NCBI RefSeq assembly: GCF_029227915.1
Contig: NC_079877.1
Span: 30,963,851 to 31,027,850 of the forward strand
Source of the DNA: Hydractinia symbiolongicarpus
Taxonomy: Eukaryota; Cnidaria; Hydrozoa; Anthoathecata; Hydractiniidae
Length of the DNA stretch: 64,000 bases
Direction: 5' to 3'
Shown: in pieces, positions 25,266-38,900 of the stretch
How positions within the stretch are numbered: position 1 is the stretch's first letter
How the letters are laid out: each line of letters starts with the position of its first letter
Program-made: the position numbers and the translations under genes
The notes under the pieces: generated by a model
What the model was told of the DNA's origin: nothing
Databases searched by the model: none
What the model saw: only the letters and a program-made list of their open reading frames with translations

Positions 25266-26104
25266 CTTTACATTTATAAAAATGTTTAGTTTGTTATCTA
25301 GTTATATGCTTTGTATATACATATATATATATATTGACACTGAAAACAAACACATTTGATTGGCACATCTGCTTTATAGCTACAGCTATCTACAACACTT
25401 CAAAGCTAGCTTGCTATAGCAAACATTATAAACACTTATTTTGGTAATTTGATAATGCATTAAAAATTAAAAAAAATTATTTTTATAATTTAGGGACAAA
25501 ATATAAAAGTACCACTTAAATATAAATTGAATAAATTTATAAAGAAAACAATGCTCACAAACCAAATTGCATTAATAATGAAAGCTATAGTTAGCTATAG
25601 CTTTCTTACTTAGTTATAAATTCATTTGATTATATGATATAAAAATGTTTGTCTTGTAAAGGGACTACAAATAACCAATGTCGCCAATATAACAAAACAT
25701 CATTAGCTAGCCAAACAAAAATTATCTAGCTAGCTATAACCAGCAGCCAGTAAGCAAAAATAGAAATATATAATAAAAGCCGCTGTTAAATCCCACCTCG
25801 TTAAAAAATTATCTCAGCATTTCAGAAAACAAATAATATAGTAATGATATCTGATAACCAAAACTTAATATCTAAATTGAGCAAAACTTAATATCTAAAT
25901 TCATGTGTCTTTTACAAAATAACTTTAGCCTTTGTCTTTTAATTGCGACCTTTCTTCTGATATGCTTATCAGCAAATAACATTTAAAGACAGGCACCTTT
26001 CTACATCGGAAAATACTGGCACATAAACGTTAAAACATGACTGCTTAAGATCAAAAGATGAATAATAAAAAAGGTAGCAAGTTTGGAAATAAATATAAAA
26101 GAAA
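25266..26104. promoter_or_regulatory. Divergent intergenic region between CASK and COG6 start codons (candidate bidirectional promoter)
   Basis: The start codons of CASK (minus) and COG6 (plus) are 839 bases apart, head to head, so both 5' UTRs and core promoters must lie here unless untranslated exons extend further. No clear TATA box in a convincing position was found. A short AT dinucleotide run is at 25316-25334 and several TAGCTA-rich stretches are present. Shared regulation is an inference from spacing. Confidence 0.55.
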
Positions 26105-29100
26105 ATGGCGGATGGAGCTGCAGAGGTATACACGAGTGCATCTTCTTCACAAAATCCTTTATCAAGAAAGTTAAAAAAGATACTAGAAACTCGCTTAGAC
26201 AATGATAAGGTAATCTCTTTCTCATGTGTTTTCAGTAGTATAACAGTCCGGCAATAAATACCTTTTGTCGCAAAATATTTTTATCAACAAGAAAACTAGC
26301 GACGAAAAAAAGGCAGAGGGAAGTCATATATGGATTTCCCGTCAGCACAACTTTTTAAAACCATGCGACTTACAAATACATATGCCACCGTCAAAACATG
26401 TCATGTTCGCCATTTCCCCCTATCCTTGCAGACGCAACCTGTCATGCCATGGCTATTTTTCGTAGTGGACAAAAAATGTTACTCAAGGTGCCAAATAAAC
26501 TGGGGGTGGGAGGGTTCAAATAAATAGGGAGGGGTGGGAATTTTCTGAAAAATTTAATAAACATATAACATAAAAGTATAACACAGAAGTGCGATCAAAA
26601 AACCTAAAAGAGCTAAGATTCACGGCATATAGACCAACAGCCATGACGAGGGTGCCTATAAGCCGCATACGTCGTAAAAATTGCGGGCGTATTTGGACGA
26701 GTTCGGCGTTTTGAAAAAAAATCCAGTATTCGCCCGAAAAACCCTGCATAGGCCCGAACAATGCCTGAAAAGAAAAAAAGACAGTAATATATGATTCAAA
26801 AAATCTATGAAAATTAAAATAGTTTATTTAAAAATTAAAATAGTTTATTACTATGTGGTAGCAAAGTTCTTAGAAGAACTGTTTTTGATGGTTTTTGAAA
26901 AAGTTTACTTTATAAATAACTTATATATAAACTTTATTAAATCCTTTCTTTTCAAGTGCCTTCTTCCCAACCATCGTCCACATGGTTTGTTACAAGAAAT
27001 TGCATTTCGGGAATGTTCCGGGCGAGTTCGGGAAAGTGCGGACGGTTTCGGGGGACAATCGCCAATTTTAATTAAAAAGTCACTCAAACTCGCCCGTATA
27101 TATGCGGGCGTTTGCGGCTTATCGGTACCCTCTCCAGCCATGGCTCAAATATACCAAAGCAGTGACAAAATTTACGAGGCAAGAAAACAATCGGTTTGGT
27201 TTGACATAATGGCAGTATCAGACACAAAAAACACGCTAGAATGGGCATGGTAAAACTTGATTTTTTTCAAATTTGTATGGTAAGTAAGATTCCTTGAGCT
27301 CCAAAATTAATAAACAGGGGGTTTAAATAAGGTCTGGGGGTGACTGAAAATTATTAAGCAGGAGGGGACGTTTATATGGCACCTTAGAGTAGCTATTCTT
27401 GGATCCAGGTTAACATGCATGAAATTTTCTGATCATTTTCAATAAAAATGACCAATTCAGCACCAAAATTTATGGTAACAGGCAAATTTTCAAGTTTATA
27501 CACTAAGTACAACTGGAGCTAGTGGCTGCTAGAAACATCGTCATATACCTTTCTCTGATGCTCAAAAAACAGACGTGGCATTTTTGCAACAAAATACTGA
27601 CGATTGCCTTATAAATCAGACAAAATTTCTCACCTGGTGTTATTATCTTTTTAATAACAAAAATCATTTAACTATAACAAGTCCACAGTCATATTATAAT
27701 AATATAAACTCAAGCTGGCAGCTATTAGAAACCTAAACTTCTAACAGAACTTTGATGGAAGCTTAAAATTTTGATTACATGTACAGGAATTTCTTTTTTG
27801 TATTATACTTTTTTCAGATACATTCTTTCAATAGCTTGCCGGATATAGTAACTACCCGAATAATGTAACCCTAATTTTTTCTACATTACATTTACTCATT
27901 TTTAAGGTCATCTGAATTTATTAGAAAAGTAAAACTTCTCAATAAAATCAGTGTTTTTGAGATAACTTTAAATTCCAACTCCTAAATGGCATAGAACACA
28001 AATTTCACAAACACCTATGCAGTTTTTAACTGTATGGGGATTATTAGAAGGAGGTTGGCAATTTGTGAGCCAAATCATTTAAGTATATTTTTAATGTCAC
28101 AAAACAATAACATATTGGCATTGCAGGGTTGGAATTAGAAATGTAAAGTCGGTTCGCAAAAATTTTCACTTTGTGATAAAGTAAACCATCATGTGGTCTG
28201 AAAACACAGTCGACCACTTATACCATTGATTACTTCTTCAATTAGTAGCTACTTGTTTTTATTTTACTTGTAAGCAATTTTTGTTTTATAAATTTTTTCT
28301 ATCAAAAGTTACTTCACCCTGGAAAATGTTGTAATTCTCTCTTTACTTTTCCTGGAGAAGGGTTAGGGAGGTTTAAACTGGGGACCTCAAACACAAGAAG
28401 CGATCGTCTGAGATATTGACTCTCTTAGCCTTTAACTTGTCTCTAATAGCCAAAAAATGTTGCAAAACCTAAAAAAATATATACTTTAACATCGCCAAAC
28501 TCACGTCATAATGTAACTATTGTCTTAATCCTGTCTAAAACAGTTCTTAGCCATTTTTTGTGAAATTTTTTGTGTATCGTTGTTGATATGACGAAAAGGC
28601 CAATCTCAAAATCGACAAAAATTTTTTTATTGCTGAATCTGAACAAGAAGATCCAGTTCTTTCATCTGCATCAGGACTTAAAGAGCTAATTCCACAGGTC
28701 TTCTGTATTTGATCCAATCTCAATAATCATAATGTTGAATTATGACAAAAAGGCCAAATCCTACATTGGCCCTTTTTTCAGAATTTGTTAAAGTTTCACA
28801 TAATGGCCAATCTCTACTTTGGCCTTTTTGTAAAAATGCTTTCTTTACTTTGTCACCAGGTTATAACCCTAATGCTGAGATTGGCCCAACATTGATGTTC
28901 TATCTTTTTCAGGTTTAAAGAAGTCATTACATTGTTTAGGCTAGTAAGTTTGATTTCCTAGGTTTAGAGAAGTGATTGCATTGCAATGTTTAGGTAAAAA
29001 GAAGTGTTTCTGCAGTTTAGATTAGATTAAAAAGTTTTATGGCAGCAGAAATTGCAAAACTACGTTGTCAACAGATTCAAGACTTTGTCTCTGGTGAGCA

Positions 29101-29915
29101 TGTTTGGGTCGATGCAACCTACTTTGATGATCCAAAATCTGCACCAGAAAACCATTTCTCAACAAGTTGTGGTGAAGACAAAAAGGTGTATGGAGTCATA
29201 CATTCAGTTGCTTCTGGTAGTTGCAAAATAGTATTTGATGATGGAACTAAATCATATGTTGCTAAAGCTGAATTACATCCTGCTGGCAATGCCAGGATTG
29301 TGAATTCAAATGAAAACGACGAGGAAGATAGTGAGAAGAACGAAGATGAGGAATGGAAACCAGTGGAAGAAGAAAGCAGTGACGAAGAAGAAGAAAATGA
29401 AAGAGCGGAGGCACGTACTTTTCTTGTTTTGCAATTTCAAAATTTACATTGACATCTTTCCTGTCTTTTTATTATCCCAATTTAAAATCAACCTTTGTGG
29501 GCGTATTTTCTAAAGTTAATTTAAAAAACCCTGTGTCATATCCCTAAAATCTTTGATGTCTTGCTGTAAACTTAGATCTATCCTTTTCATATAGGAAGAT
29601 GATACAGAGTTCACACCAGCGGCCAGTGAAAGGTTGTATTATTTGATGGATCAGGATCGTAAGCTGTTTGTTGGGAAGTTGATTCCTGGAGCAGATGTTG
29701 TCCACAACATACCCTTGGTAGATACTCAAAGAAAGTTTGAAATAGTTTCTGTAATTGATGCTAAACAGTGGGAGCACTTTGATGAGGACAGACATACTGA
29801 GGGAACGTTTATTGCCTGGGACCTAAAATATGCTCAAGTGAAAGTAAGTGTATGCACCTGCACAAGTACACACAGACACACATGCACATACATACACACT
29901 AATAAGGTAAGTGCT

Positions 29916-29953
<38 letters not shown>

Positions 29954-32900
29954 TTCTATTTTGACATACCACTAAGCCGCAAAAACAATTTCAGATGCAG
30001 CCAAGACGTCCAGAAGCCGCCTTGGAATTGGTTATTCCTGCATACATTCTTGTTGGTTACAAGAGCCATTTTCAAGAAGGTTGTGATGTTGTATGTGGGG
30101 AAGTATGTCAGTTTCGCGAGGATAAAGTTTACCACGAGTGGACAGCTTTAATCCAAGCTCCTTGTGAAGGAACACCACAAAAAACCATAAAGCGCGGTAA
30201 ACTGAACAAAAAAAAAGCAAGGAAGCGACTTAAGTTGGAAGGTAAAGAATACACAACCCAAAAGGGAAAGACGATGCCAGCAAGAAAACCAATGCAATGG
30301 GTAGAATGCAAGTGCAAGAACAAATGTGCAAGAATTTTCACCATAGAGGATCGAAATCTTTTATATGAGCGATATTGGAATATTCGTTCAGACAACGAAA
30401 GGAGACAGTACATTCTCGCGATGACTTCAACAAAAGATCCTGCCCAAAGAGCAACAAAAAAGGGAGAGAATTCGCGAAGAAACCAAACTCTTGTGTACTT
30501 CCTCAGTAAAACTAACAATGAAGAAGCTGAAGTCTGTGCAAACGTTTTCTTATCAACGTTACAAGTAACTAGAAAGTTTGTTCGATATACCCGTCAAAAT
30601 GCAACTCAAGGCTTCAGCAAACCGGATAGCAGAGGTCAACAGACTCCAAAACACAAACTAACTGATGTGAGACGAAAACAGGTTTTGGCACATATCAACT
30701 CATTCCCTAAAGTCCCTGCTCATTATGTGCGGAAATCAAGCCAAAAAATCTACATCGAAGATACCACAAACTTTTCCAAACTAACTGTAATCAAAATGCA
30801 TAGACTGTATCTAGCTGATTGTCAAAAGGAGGGTGTCAACGATCCTGTAGCGCTTAGTACTTACAAAGAAATTGTTAAATCTCAAAATATAGCAATACAT
30901 AAACCAAAAAAAGACCAATGCAAAATCTGTGTTAAATATACTAGAAGTAATCCCAAAGAAAAAGAAAAATTAGAAGCAACCCAACAAACCCACATCAGTA
31001 ACAACAAGAACGTGATGGACCTGAAACTAGCTTACAAGACAAGAGGAAAAGAAGATGCCAGTCTACTTGTATTCAATTTTGATCTTGAAGCCGTGTTGTA
31101 TACACCATGTGATAAAGTCAGCACAATTTTCTACATGAGGAAGTTGTGTACGTATAACTCTACTGCCTTCAATTTAGTCACGAAAACGGGACAGTGCTAC
31201 ATCTGGGATGAAAGTGAAGGAAAACGAGGAAGTAATGAGATTGGTACTACTATCCACCGCTATTTGGAACAGTTTCATGGTAAAGAATTGGTAATGTTTT
31301 CAGACACGTGTGGAGGTCAAAACCGTAATCAATACATAGCTGCCTTGTTATTGTATATGGCACATAACCACAAAACCATCAAATCAATCGACTATATTTT
31401 CATGGTTCAAGGGCACTCCCACATGGAAGTGGACTCGATGCACTCAGCTATAGAGCGAAAGTCAGGTATACCTCTTATCTACCAGTTTTTTATATAAACA
31501 AAGTTAACATTATTCTCTATAATCGAACATGAACATTCTTCAAACTTCAACATGCATGCATTTCTAGTAACGTAGAAACGATTAAAATACTGAGCTTTAT
31601 GTTATCAGTACAGCACTGATCTATTTAAAATTTTATATCAGTATTCAAGTTTACTTTTGTTTTTCAAGGTGGATTGCAGATATACGACCCTTATGGATGG
31701 ACTGTTGTAGCATCAATTGCCAGGAGAAATCCTTATTTTGTTGAAAACTTGGAACACACTGACATCCTTGACCTGAAAAAGTTGAAGCAGGATATGAAAG
31801 TGACAAATGTCAATAAAGATGACGATGGCCAAAAAGTCAGATGGAACAATGATGGGAGTATTACCTGGATGCGGTTCGAAAAGGAACAACCAGACACCAT
31901 TCTATACAAAGTCACATATGATCAAGCCACACCGTTCAAAAAAATGAAGGTTATTCGAAGTATGCGCCAGAATGTAGCTTCAGAGGCCTCAGGTTACACT
32001 TTACCAAAAGCTTACACTAGCAAACTTCTAATATCTAAAGCCAAGCATGAGGATCTTTTGAAACTTTGCAATGACCTAACCATCCCAACCCCCCACCATC
32101 AATTTTATAAAGATCTGCTATGTCCAGACCAAGAGGTCGAGGAGAGTTTCTCTTCTGAGAGTGAGGTAGAGGAAGAAGAAGAAGAAGAAGAAGAAAACGA
32201 GTGACATTCATTATGACATTTACTTTTCCAGTTTAGTTTATCAAAGACCTTGTAATTTTCGTTTTTTCGGTTAATTATCTCGTTTAAAGTATTAAGAACT
32301 GCTTTTTGATTTATAGTTCCTTTATTAGACCTTTTTAAGCATATTTTGACAACTTTTAGGCAAAACATACTTCTATGCAAAAAGGCAAACCTCAAAGAAT
32401 TTTCTATAGTGAAACATGAAAAAAGGGCCAATCTCTTAACTAGGACCCATTCCTCCATATCCATCATGAAGACTACAACTAGACAATAGGCAAAAGAAAG
32501 TTAAAACTGTCACCCTCATAATTCATTTAAATGGTAACTGGTGCATTTGCGAGACAAAAGAAATTAAAAAAAAAACGGTTAAAAAAAACTTGTTTTGCTA
32601 TTTCCCGAAATGCTGATTTTGAGATTGACCCTTTTGTCATATCAACAACGGTATATTGATTGAGTTGTTCTTTACAAATAAATTTGTTCAAAACAGTCTT
32701 TTAGTAAAATGTTGTTGCTTATTATCTTGGCTTCGTTGCAAGATAATGTGAAAAGATAATGCTGATTGCAAGTATTTTGAAAGAATACAGAAAAGACTTT
32801 GTACATAGCTACAAGAAAAAAAAAAGAAAAAAATGTCTTTTAAAACTAACTGCGCTGAAAATAAGAATATTTGTAATTTTGTAAACACTTTTGATCTACC

Positions 32901-35900
32901 AATTCTATTCTATTTTTATTTTTTTATGCCCTCTACTTTACTTATAATAAACTAGCTGTTCTAGATAACAAACGACTGTTGTAGCTTTGTGAAAATCTAA
33001 AATATCACCTAAAACCTCAACTTAGCCAAACATAGCCAACACAACAACACCAAATATTGAAAAATAAAAAAGAAACTGATGGATTATGCCTGAGGGTCAT
33101 TGCACAGGGGATGTTCTTTTTTAACTTGTTGGCTCATTTGCTGATTCTTTTATGTAACCACGTTGGCTTTTGGCTGTTTATATGCATATTTTTCAAAGAT
33201 AAAGAGCACTGAAATTGATGTTTAAGGATTTTGTTTTTTATTCATTACTAGTTAGAAGGGTTGAACAGAAGAACAATGGAAAAGGTCTTCTATTTGAATT
33301 TTAGTGTTGTCTACTCAGTGACCCAGAGACTACCTATTGCCTCTATTGTGAAGAGCTTGAAGCTCGAATTAGGATCCTGTGCTTCCAACGACGGTGAAGA
33401 AGATACAGGGTTACTGTACACGAAATAAAGTTTCATTATTCACATTTTTACATTTTACATTTTTATTTACAAAAGAAATACAAATCAAAATGTAAATAAT
33501 GAAAGAAATTAACAAGATTATGTAAAGAATCAAATACTGTCTAAGGAAATATGAATGAAATATTTAAACACCCTTTATTTTTAAACGAAGAAAACATAAA
33601 TTTTTATCATGTTGAGCAATCACGCAACAAAGATGCTAATATGCATTTGAGCATTTATTTTACCCTTTTTGTTGGAATTGACCAGACAGTAGAGATTGAA
33701 CGTTGTGATGTTTTTACGTTGTTTATCTTATGAAAGCATATAACCTATATAAATTCAAACGCAGATACGTATATACTGAAGGGAAGAAACAACATCATAA
33801 AAAAATCAAAGATATATATTTAAGATATATATTTATATATTCAAAATTCGAATTTTTTTTTTCTTTCAGAGAACATAATGTAATATTTCAACTACTCGTG
33901 CAACAGAGAATTTTTAACAGAAACATTAAAAGTAAACATGTAATGTAAATGGAGACTTCGCTCTTGTCTTTTGATATTAAGTTAAAAATCAAGAGCATAC
34001 AGTGTTATGTGTATGCATAATTTGAAATCACAGAGTAGAGAATTCATAAAGTGTTAAAAATGTGAAGAAACTACATTATCACTGTGTCGTCATTTATTTT
34101 TTACAGATTGAGTACTAATTGTTGCGTGGCCAAGTTCCATGGTTGTTTTATAGTGCAGGCATGCTAGAGAATGCCACTAGCAAATTTTAAATGCTGTCTG
34201 CCTGTCATGTGTGCAGGGCAACAACTGCCTTTCTCTCATTTTTTCCATGATTGTAGGTCTCCATTCTTTATTTTATAGGAATTGATTGATGCATTAAAGG
34301 CTCTATCAACATTTTTTGGTGAAAACACCTTACGAGCAAGACGTAATCTACGTGGTGATGTTGAACGGAGAAGTCTTGATATAAGTGAAAAATTTGAGAC
34401 ACAGTTCCGTGATGTCAAAAAGGTTGGTTTATTGATTAGTGTGTTTAAGGATTAACTTTGCCTTTTTTAACAGAGCTGGTTTTACTAAATTGAATTAACA
34501 TCCTCTTATTGTTGTTTTGAAAGTGATTACATGTTGTTTACACTGGTATATGACGAGTAAAGTCCAGGTAAATCCCCGTAAAGGAGTATAAAAGAAGTTA
34601 TTATTATTATAAGTTATGCAAGCTGAAAAATGTAGAACTTTTAAAAAACTTTTTATATCTGCCATGTTAAAGTATAATGACTTTTCACATTAAAACACGC
34701 ACAATTAGATCTTACAATCTGAGATGGTTATTCTTTAGCATAAAAAACGCTTTCATATCAGCCCCACAGAGATTGTTAATATCTTTGCATACATTTTTTT
34801 AAACATGTAGAAATTGGATGAAATTTCTGATGATGTTCAAGCAATGAACAAATGTTGTCAAGAAATGACGAAGCGTCTGAAGGTATTCAATTTTTTTTTT
34901 ACTTGTATCTGTTTGACTTAATGTTCTAACCGACTGGTGGCCTTGTGGTAGAGCGTTAGTCTCCATTGCGGTCTTGGGTTCAACCTCAGCTGAGTCAAGC
35001 CAGAGGCTATAAAAGTGCAAATCATCCTTTTACATGAGAATAGGATTGATATCTTAGGCGGTTGTCTAGTTAAGCAATTATTGTGCTTGCATGCTTTTCA
35101 TACCTGCAATGGAAGCTCTAAATGTTACTAGGACCCCCTTGCAGGAACTCAGTGATAACAGTTCTATTAGGAACTAAAGAGCTTATGCTGGGTAAGATAA
35201 TAATAACAATAATCTTTCATCTGTGTTTAGAACTCAAAAGAGTCCACTTCTGAACTGATTGTAAAAACTACCAAGCTTCAAAATGAAAGGTGTGTAATGT
35301 CTTAGTATATGACGAGGTTTTATTGTAAAAATAAACAACTGTTAGATGACAGCTAAATTTGTGTTAACATTTCTTGATCTGGTCAGGAAAACTGGGTATT
35401 TTATTAGAATTTCGTAACACTATGCAGCATTTTAACTAAGAACAGTTATATATAAATTTCTAAATGTATGGTGGCAAGTAAATAATTAAAAGAGACAAAA
35501 ACTTGTTTGGTAATTAATGACATGCTTTATAAACTTTCATAAAATAAGGTACTAAGCTATGATTGCAGCACATGTAGATAATTCGTTTGTATATATAATT
35601 CTTTTGTAGAAAACAACTTGAACTTCAGTCCACTCTGGCTGAATCCTTTCTAGAAAAATATCAACTCAAACAACATGAAGTAAAGGCTTTGAGAGTATCG
35701 AAGGATAGTATTGTAAACGAAGTATGTGGTTTAATTGTTGTCTACCTTATCGAATTCTACCAGATAGATTCCTTACCACATGTTTTTTTAACAATGTTTG
35801 AGTCTGCAAACAAGGGATTTTAAGAAAGCAGAGTTGCTGAAGGGATAGAAATAAGAGAAATTGTAGTAATTAATAGCAATACGTTGAATGTAATAAAATT

Positions 35901-38900
35901 TGTTGATTGTCATAATTTTTTGTTCTCAGGATTTTTTTAACGCATTAACAAGAGCCAAGCAAATACATCAGGACTGTAAAATGCTTCTTCGTTCAAAACA
36001 ACAAACTGCAGGGTAAGTAAAACAGCTTTTCTAAAGTTTGCACATTCAGTTTCTGTGTTTTTCTTACATTTGTGAACTGTAAACTAATATAAATATTTGT
36101 TATCACCATTAGTTTATAACTTTACCAAATTTGTTAAAGTTGTAAACTAATGGTGATAGCTTAAAATTTTTTAAATAAATAAATTGTAGATTGGAAATTA
36201 TGGAGTCAATGGCGCTTTATCAAGAAACGGCTTATGAAAAATTATACAGGTGGACACAAGGTATGTACGTAATAACTTCATTACATCGATACCATAAATG
36301 TTATTTTATACGAATCATCTTTTTACTGTCATCCATATAATCGAAAGCATTTGTTAATTTTAAACCAACTTTAGGCTTTGTGTTGGAAGGAAACAAAAAA
36401 GCACCAACACATTTCCTCTTTTTCATTTCAAAAATTCTTTTTTACTTTATCCTCATTTCAACAGCTGCTCCACACATTTTTTACAATCAAACTCCATTGT
36501 AAGTGTTCGTTCTTTATCCATACGTTTATCCACACATTTTGCAACTTTTTTTACAATCATATCCGTCTTGTTCGAGTGAATGGTGAAATGATCTTTCGTT
36601 TTAGATATTTGCACATTCTTAATTCATGTTATCTTTGTTTTTAAGAGGAATGTCGTGGTATGACTGGTGATATTCCTGACGTCAGTGGAGGTTTGTGTCG
36701 AGCGATCGAAGCTTTACAAGACAGACAAGTGCTGTTGCGGTATACATTCGATGAGCTGGCTACTGCACGAAGAACAGCAGTTGTGCGATGCTTTATTGAT
36801 GCCCTCACTCGTGGAGGTAAGTGCAACTTTTAGGAAGGTGTGAGGTGTTTTTGGGATACTAAGAGTCTGAGAGATGGAAGAGTTCTTTTAAATAAATAAG
36901 AGCGAAGAGTCAAGTTATAAGATAAACATATTCTAGTAGCTTCTCTGCTTTGCTTTTACATTGGATAGTTACTAAAGTCACTATTTCGCATGTTTCCAGC
37001 TTTAATTTTCAGGTTTCTTGTGTTATATAGGTTCGGGTGGTACGCCAAGACCAATCGAGTTATATTCTCACGATCCAGTTAGGTACGTCTATCTTCTGTT
37101 GATTGTTGTTATAAGTACAGTTAGTGTCCTCACTGTGTGCAAACTATGCCAAACCCCTTTTTTCGTTTGTTAGCGAATTTCTTTTTTCTTTTTAGATACG
37201 TTGGTGATATTCTAGCCTGGTTGCATCAAGCCGTTGCTGGAGAGAAAGAGTTGCTTCATAGCTTATTACGACGCACAAAAATAGCAGGTATGCTAAAGTG
37301 TATAGACCTTGAGTAGCGCACATGTATGTATTTCCCTTCGTAACTGTGTATCTTTAATGTGAGGCCTATTTTTTAAAACATTCACGACCTATTTTTTGGA
37401 TATTTTCGGCGACGTTCCGATATTACCAAACAACATGAACTTGCCATCACTGCGTAAGCGTGCAAAAGTTGTTGATTTTAACAAGGTAAACAACGCTTCC
37501 CTTTGTAGAATAGTTCACATTACGACTAAAACCAAAGGATTCGAGATAGCGTGACATGCTGACCTCAGCGAAAATCAGTTCCGCCTAATATTTTTTCGCT
37601 GTGAAGTGTGAATGCGTGTGAATTACATATAAGTAGCGTTGCTAATTGCTTCTAGTTCCAATATTCGCAATTTGGTCATTTTTCCTGAAATAATTGTGCT
37701 GGGTTGTACATATTCTTCTTTCTGAATGCTTTACGTCTGTTCATTAGATCACAAACCTATGATTTTGGAAATCCTCAATCATATCATGGATGGTGTGTGC
37801 AGACCTTTTAAGGCGAGTGAACAAATTTTTTGTCATGTCATATTCCGTCTTGTAACTCTCTGTATATTCGAAAAACCTTTCTATAAGTCCTAAATAAAAC
37901 CTAATTTAAGTGCACAGGTTTATTATGTGAATCAGTAAAGGTGCTACTGACAGAAGTATAAAAAACCCCACTGTCACACCTCTTTGTGTCCCTTTATCCA
38001 CGTGAGTTAGTAAACAAAAGCAAATTTCTTTTCTTTTATAGGTTCGAGTGGAACAAGTGATCACTTCCGAAGCAGAAGCTCCAACTTTGTTTCGTCTTGG
38101 AAATATACTCAAGTTTTACGAAGATACTCTCCTGTACAGATGTTTGTTTTTCTTATTTTACAATATCAGGGCGGCCACCACTCCTTGATTTGCGTCTTAA
38201 TGAGTGGTCACCCTAAATATTTGATCTAACCGTATCTACTAACTTTTGAGCAAATCTGGGTTGCCATTTTATTTTGGGAGAAGTAGAAGTATTGATTCCC
38301 CGAAAGAGTTGCTCTTATTTGAGGTTGGGAGTTTTTTTCCATCATAAGTACAAATTCGAATGAGTAGACAATTCTTCAGTGGTTTTCATTTTCAGCTTTT
38401 CACGAAACTAAGTTGTTTCTCTGGATTTAGCGCTATTTTTGAATCCGAAGATGTTACCATGTTAGCAAGTATTGAAGAGATGAGACACTTGAGTCATCAA
38501 ATGTTTTTTAACAGTTTGTCCTGTTATGGTAGTAAGCTGGCAGAGAAGGTGAATAACTTTCCTATGTTACATATCAAAATTCTGCTAATTGGTGTTTCCC
38601 AGTGTTTAGTGTCAACCTGCAAGTATTTGATGTCATCAACCCATCTGTTATACACGGATGCATTGTCTTCATGTATTTTTAGGTAGATATACCGCCACCA
38701 GATCTAAGTCCTTCGCAGACTGTTAATACGACAATGCAGTTGTTGAAAGATGTTCTCTCAAGCCATGACTCAGCTATTACTCCTCTCAAAGAAAGACAAC
38801 AGGATTATGGGAAGGTAGAGGTTATTTTTAACTTTTTTAACTTTTTTTGGAGAAACTACTTCCGACTTTACTTTCACTTACTTGTGTAGTTTTTGTAACC

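Larger units (their letters stand above)
28578..32650 (+). mobile_element. Full-length autonomous DNA transposon, Sola-like, in COG6 intron 1
   Basis: The 4,073-bp element is bounded by 36-bp inverted repeats, CGTTGTTGATATGACGAAAA on the left (28578-28613) against CGTTGTTGATATGACAAAAG for the reverse complement of the right (32615-32650), with only a few mismatches. GTAT flanks both sides (28574-28577, 32651-32654), a 4-bp target duplication. It carries one spliced transposase gene (29039-32204). The motif GGCCAATCTC recurs inside both ends (28805, 28877 inverted, 32426). Four-bp duplications and a DDD transposase are features of the Sola superfamily; this assignment is tentative. TIRs, TSD and reading frame are all intact, so it is recent and possibly active. 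Confidence 0.85.

Noticed and set aside
26807-27253. 148-codon plus-strand frame
   Set aside because: Most of it lies in the 8-bp-TSD MITE and the opposite strand is also open; no protein family match.
33276-33428. 50-codon frame preceded by a possible acceptor and followed closely by AATAAA, in COG6 intron 1
   Set aside because: No recognisable protein and no partner exon. It could be a stray terminal exon, but evidence is too thin to list.
34930-35000. Possible tRNA gene
   Set aside because: A and B boxes are present but the acceptor and anticodon stems do not pair; the long tail with a TAA run makes it a SINE.
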